A stretch of DNA of 38,419 nucleotides from NCBI GenBank assembly GCA_037447655.1, contig JBBHKE010000462.1:1-38419 (forward strand). The letters run 5' to 3'. Below the pieces are notes generated by a model, which had not been told where the DNA came from, searched no databases, and saw nothing but the letters and a program-made list of their open reading frames with translations. How positions within the stretch are numbered: the stretch's first letter is position 1; every line of letters starts with the position of its first letter. Origin of the DNA: Zygnema cylindricum (Eukaryota > Streptophyta > Zygnematophyceae > Zygnematales > Zygnemataceae). The translations under genes were made by a program, and so were the position numbers. This document shows, one piece after another, positions 34,074 through 38,419 of this stretch.

Positions 34074-35872
34074 GGTACCGGCTTCTAACCAAACCTTTTA
34101 GATTGGCCGAGACCGGTATCGAAACTGAATCCGTACATCTCCCCTCAGTTTCGTGACAAAGACCTGCATAACTTCGGCGCAAGTCGGTTCCCTTCCCAGT
34201 ATCCTCCCGTTTGTTTGTGAACGAGATGCAATAATATAAACTCTTAAATAGGTTGTACTTTCGTCCATAATATTGACTTCAATGTCAGATTACTGCGTCG
34301 AATTTCGACGGCTTTTCAAAAGAGTAAAGAACCAATGTTTTGCCGCCAAATTTTAATTTGTCGTCTTCTAATAAACCTTTCACACAGTACAGTTATTGTT
34401 GAGGAAGAAACTCTTTTACCTTTTCAAACGTTTATAGTTATTCCCAGGCTTTAACGCTACAGTAAATGTAGTTCAAACTTTGCGTCAATATCCTAAATTT
34501 TAAACAAGGAGCAAGCTTAAAAAGTTAAAATTCAGTACTCTCATGCAGGTACATGTTGGACTATATTTGTGACATCACACTGACTCTAAAAGTACGAAAA
34601 TTCTTAAATACATGTACAATAGTACATGTACTATGTAAATTTGTGATTCCACTTTTTTGGGCTCAAAAATATAGGTTAGATAATAAAAACAACAAAATGA
34701 TGAAACTTTTGATCATGGCCATATCTCTAAATAATTTGTTCATCGGCTAATAAAACAACTAAAATTGGAAATTCAAAGTTAAAGCAAACAAACTTTGCTT
34801 CATATTGTAAACAAAATAAACAAAAAAATCAATAAAACATATAAAACTTCACAAATAATTTAATAAATTACGCTTATTTTTTTGTAATGTTTGTTCACTT
34901 TCTTTTTTGTATCCGATGGTTTTCCATTTTTGCAATAAATATTGGAATGTGTCCTAATGTAATCGTAGCTTATAAGTTTTTTGTATTGTGGCGAATATTC
35001 TATATACACGTTTTTAAATGTCCCAATGTGCAAAAACGAAATAGAAATTTCAGCTTATGATAATTGTATACGCCAACAAAACGACAATACCTGTGACAAA
35101 TGTCAACGTATACAATTTGTGTTGTCGCACCATAGTTTTTTAAATTGTTTGTGAAGTCCCATGTCTTTGCGTGAAATTGCAAACGTAAAACCTTCCAGTC
35201 GTATGCCGTTTGTGCTTGAATAAGATGTATTTGCCTTTGCCCCCCTCTTGTCCGGTTTTCGTGAAATAATATTAAATTATTGACTCGTGCAAAAAAAAAC
35301 CATCCAAATTGGTTGCAAACAGACAAAAAAAAAATCGTGTATTTTTCCTTGTCAACAACTTTTGAAATCATTTGAAATGTGCGAAGGTGCTTTCCTATTT
35401 GTAGCGCGGTGATACATTACTTAAAAACGCATCTTCGATATGTTTGAATTAGATCTGTGTGTTTAAGGCATTTTGCCGATAATAAATATGTACCTAGTTT
35501 TGGATACCCGATAACCGATGCATCGCTTCGATAAATCGAGAAGCTCAATATCGCGATATTTTACTAGTATTTCGGCCCCATATGCCGATACATTTATACC
35601 ACGATGTAAATAAGCAACATTTTGTTATTAAATTTTGTTTAAAACCCCTCTTCGTGCCCCCATGCGTATGGGAGGTGGGGGGGGGGGGGGTTACCCGTAC
35701 GATTAACAATATATTTTTTGCATAGGAAAACCTACCTCCCACCAAATACATCGCGATGGTTGATGTTGGTTCCGGAGCGATATATCGAGCCCTCCAACCG
35801 TTTGATATCGGATTTATGTATATTTAAGGTAAAGTTTGAAGATGACATGCCATGACGTGGCCGTGGTTTTAA
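34074..35872. other. AT-rich spacer, no gene recognised
   Basis: Contains a perfect inverted repeat ACATGTAC..GTACATGT near 34611-34630, a run of 14 G at 35677-35690, and TATCGATA-like motifs at 35500-35820 that may be another decayed MITE. A 123-codon minus frame at 35000-35371 shows no family features. Confidence 0.45.
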
Positions 35873-36810
35873 GGGCACTTTCCCGTGTAATCGAAAATTA
35901 GTCTTGTTACTTAATTTTTTAGCAAAGATTTTACGTACTACGCATAGAGCGTTCCGATGTAACGTAATAAAATCGTTGCTTTAAATTTTGACGGATGTAG
36001 ACGTGGGTGTCATTTGTGATGGTTGTAGACAACTACGAAATTTTCTACAATTGATGATGTTTACAAAGTAGGAACGGTTGTAGATGCCTAGTTTTTTGTG
36101 ACATTGTAGATGTTTAGGGTTTGTGACATTTTGACGTCACGCTCACTTATGATAGTGGCGACGTCACTAATTCCAAAAAATTCCGCCATGGTTTCCCTAT
36201 TTGGTTTTTTCGTCCTTACTCACTCTGGTTGCCATCAAAACATGCCCAAAGAAAGTCAAAAGTAATATTTTGTAGAGATCTTTCATTTGTTACCATAATT
36301 GTTTATTTTTTCATTACAAGAATTGTGAGATAGACGCGGATAGTGGGAGGAGAAGAGAGAAAGTGGCGCCTTCACGGACTTCGCTTTTGACAAAATGGCG
36401 TCCGTTGGTCGAGACCCCTCCACGACCATTGTACAAAAAATATTTTGCACAGGAAAAAATACGCGAAGGATGGAAAACGTGCGGTGGGTTTTTTTTTGGT
36501 ACTCAGCGCAGAACGACTTTGAAAAACATCTGACGCATGCGACGACGTATGTCTACTCGTTCACTTCATGAAACTTTAGTTAAAATCACCTCGCGAGGTG
36601 ATTTGAGTAGAAGTTTGAAGATGAGTTGGAGGGACGCAAAAGTGGGTCGAAACGCTTTAGACGCCAAACTGTTAAAATCTCAAAGTGACGCGAATTGTGT
36701 TGTGGTAATTTCATTTTTTGGGGTACGGCTACGAATTTTCTAGTTGCAGGCTAAGTTTTGGAGGAAAACGACAGAAAAAAACCCTTACTCTATCACATGG
36801 GAAAGTACCC
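35873..36810. mobile_element. Harbinger-like MITE with TAA duplication (uninterrupted copy)
   Basis: TAA at 35870-35872 and 36811-36813 flank inverted ends GGGCACTTTCCCGTGT and, in inverse, GGGTACTTTCCCATGT (14 of 16 identical). It aligns along its length with the split element at 23183-34070 and shows the site without the 9.9-kb insertion near 36140. Non-coding. Confidence 0.8.
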
Positions 36811-36839
36811 TAAAAACACTTCAGTAGATTACAACATCT

Positions 36840-36985
36840 TTACATTTTAAGTTTGAAGCTGACGCAAATTGTACTTTCAGTTTTTTCACTTTTTTCGTGT
36901 TGGTGTAGTTTTATCGGTACGACGCTTAGTTTTTGACGAAATCGACAGAAACAAATCCTTTCGCTCATGAGGACACACTCTCAGT
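36840..36985. repeat. Right-end fragment of a further Harbinger-like copy
   Basis: AAGTTTGAAGCTGACGC, the GACGAAATCGACAGAAACAAATCCTTT run and a closing CATGAGGACACACTC parallel the last 200 bp of the element at 35873-36810. No left partner found. Confidence 0.5.
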
Positions 36986-38419
36986 CCTCATTGCTGAATA
37001 GTACATTTGAACCACTGTCACACTGTTTGGGTGACTCAACCTATGAGCTCAATTGCGTGGTTCACACTTGAAAAAGGGGAAAACAGTATGGTATGAAAAC
37101 GATACTTTTTTTTGTCCGCCGTGAACTGGCACGTGACGCTAGTGTTGAAATTTAAGTTTTTTCTAGGTATAGAGATTGTAAAATAAAAGGCAAAAAGGGG
37201 ACAGTGACAGCCTACCTCTAACTCTTCACTGAAGTCCCCACACTTGTCGCAGTCACTGAAGACTTAAAGAGGAGTTGGATCCATGGCTGCCTAGGCTGTA
37301 CAAAGAGGACAGGAAGGCAAATCTTGATAGAGTTATCAAAAAGGTTTGACGGACCCAGGATTTGATTCGGGTACCTGCCGTCCGTCAACCTAGCCGTTAG
37401 CTTTAACCAATAAGTCTAAATCCAATGCTGGAGTATTATAGGTTTGACCTATATTTATACTTTTACACGTAGACTAGTTCGTATAACGGTAAATAGATAC
37501 GTAATGCATAGATACAGTTTTATAAAGTACGGAGTACGATTTAATGTTTTTTATAAAACGGATACCGCGCATTTGTTTCGAACGCGAAACAAATATCGCG
37601 CTTGTATTTTCAACGGCTACAATTGTATCCGATTTGATCAGACGGCCACGATAGGCTCCGCGATCACGGAATATGTACTTTTGGCGTTTTTCAGCCATCG
37701 CCACGTCATGTGACATGTGGCGCGACAATGTTGGATTGCGGCGACTCCAGAGATTGCGGGAACAAATCCGGCTATGACACGTGTCAACATTTTTGCCATG
37801 TCGTACGATGGCCGTACAGAAAGTACACCGACACCTGTACTTTTATGTACGACACAGTAATTTGATTGGTGCCGTACTTCAGTAGATAGAGTTTTAGAGG
37901 GGGAATAGGACTTAGAAAATTTTGGGTAAGTAGCTGCCTCTCCCAGAGAGCACCTTGTACAAATGGCAAACTTTGGCCAGCCATAACTATCAATTCAGTT
38001 GACCAATTTCAATGATTCTTTTTGCTGCGGACTCAAGAGAGTCCAGGCTACACAAGGGTGTTGTCGGTCAGAATTTTTGCTTGCTTGGGTGGCTGCATTT
38101 GTAAGGGAAAGTCAAAGTGGGTGAATGTGTCCAAATCTCCTATTCTAGCTTTGCATTCTGTGGTGGAACTGACCACGCAGAAAGTGTTATTTCACAGGGG
38201 TGAATCTATATTGGGGTTCTGACTGTCAAGGGGTCAGTCATTTGGGTTTATATCAACTTGGATTTGGCACTATCTAGATTAGCTTCTTTTGGATCTGCTT
38301 ACTCTGAGGGCTAATGGAGGTCTCAGAGTTCCAACTAGCCTACGTCAACTAGCGTGTCGTGATATGAGCCACTTGTCCGTATGAAATGTAAACGCGTTGT
38401 AGATATGATATGTACGAAG
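36986..38419. other. Right edge of the window, no gene recognised
   Basis: Contains the tRNA-like segment at 37345-37410 and a perfect 10-bp inverted repeat ATTTGTTTCG..CGAAACAAAT around 37570-37593. The remaining frames are short and without family features. Confidence 0.45.
37345..37410 (-). repeat. Possible tRNA-derived SINE head
   Basis: On the minus strand TGGTTAAAGCT (37409-37399) matches the pol III A box at 10 of 11 positions and AATCAAATC (37367-37359) matches the B box at 8 of 9, about 43 bp apart. No tRNA cloverleaf is complete. A stem GGTTTGACGGAC / GTCCGTCAACC (37343-37389) overlaps it. A SINE body towards 37190 is possible but not shown. Confidence 0.25.

Noticed and set aside
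35000-35371. 123-codon frame on the minus strand
   Set aside because: No family features and composition like the surrounding spacer.

Overview
This window is eukaryotic nuclear DNA, most likely from the green lineage (a land plant or streptophyte alga). The evidence is a spliced GDP-mannose 4,6-dehydratase gene whose C-terminal region looks plant-type, GT-AG introns of up to 3.2 kb, and a dense, nested population of Ty3/gypsy, hAT, Harbinger-like and Tc1/mariner(pogo)-like transposons. The species cannot be fixed from the sequence alone.

Layout. 1-4130: 3' part of a decayed Ty3/gypsy (chromovirus-like) retrotransposon, ending in a polypurine tract and one LTR. 4140-10724: a complete hAT element bounded by the 8-bp duplication TAAAGTGT and carrying a broken transposase. 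Inside it is a TA-flanked foldback element (about 7693-10479); inside that, a 983-bp internally deleted derivative of the same hAT family (8702-9684, duplication ACCAACAT); inside that, a 217-bp TA-flanked MITE (9048-9264). 10769-11543: a Harbinger-like MITE flanked by TAA. 12554-13635: a GH18 chitinase pseudogene lacking its 5' exons. 16593-20819 (minus): the only clearly intact host gene, GMD, two exons and one 3186-bp intron. 21871-22790: three small MITEs, two of them inverted copies of each other.

23183-34070 is a Harbinger-like element flanked by CTA and split by a 9928-bp pogo-like transposon (23485-33412, TA duplication, 20-bp perfect TIR). The pogo-like element encodes on its minus strand a transposase that reads as an intact 593-residue protein after removal of three introns, with a DD36D triad. 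It also carries an unrecognised acidic/coiled-coil ORF inside the first transposase intron, a decayed two-exon gene fragment on the plus strand that looks captured from the host, arrays of GTCGTCGCT hairpins, and a 40-bp minisatellite of about 15.7 copies. A related Harbinger-like copy at 35873-36810 lacks the insertion and serves as a paralogous empty site. 36814-38419 has no recognised gene.

The host contributes only GMD (entry into GDP-L-fucose synthesis) and the dead chitinase. The rest records successive transposition, in which target-site duplications give the order of insertion. The pogo-like element is the most interesting system: potentially autonomous, with two ORFs, cargo, and terminal repeats resembling those of several small MITEs in the window.
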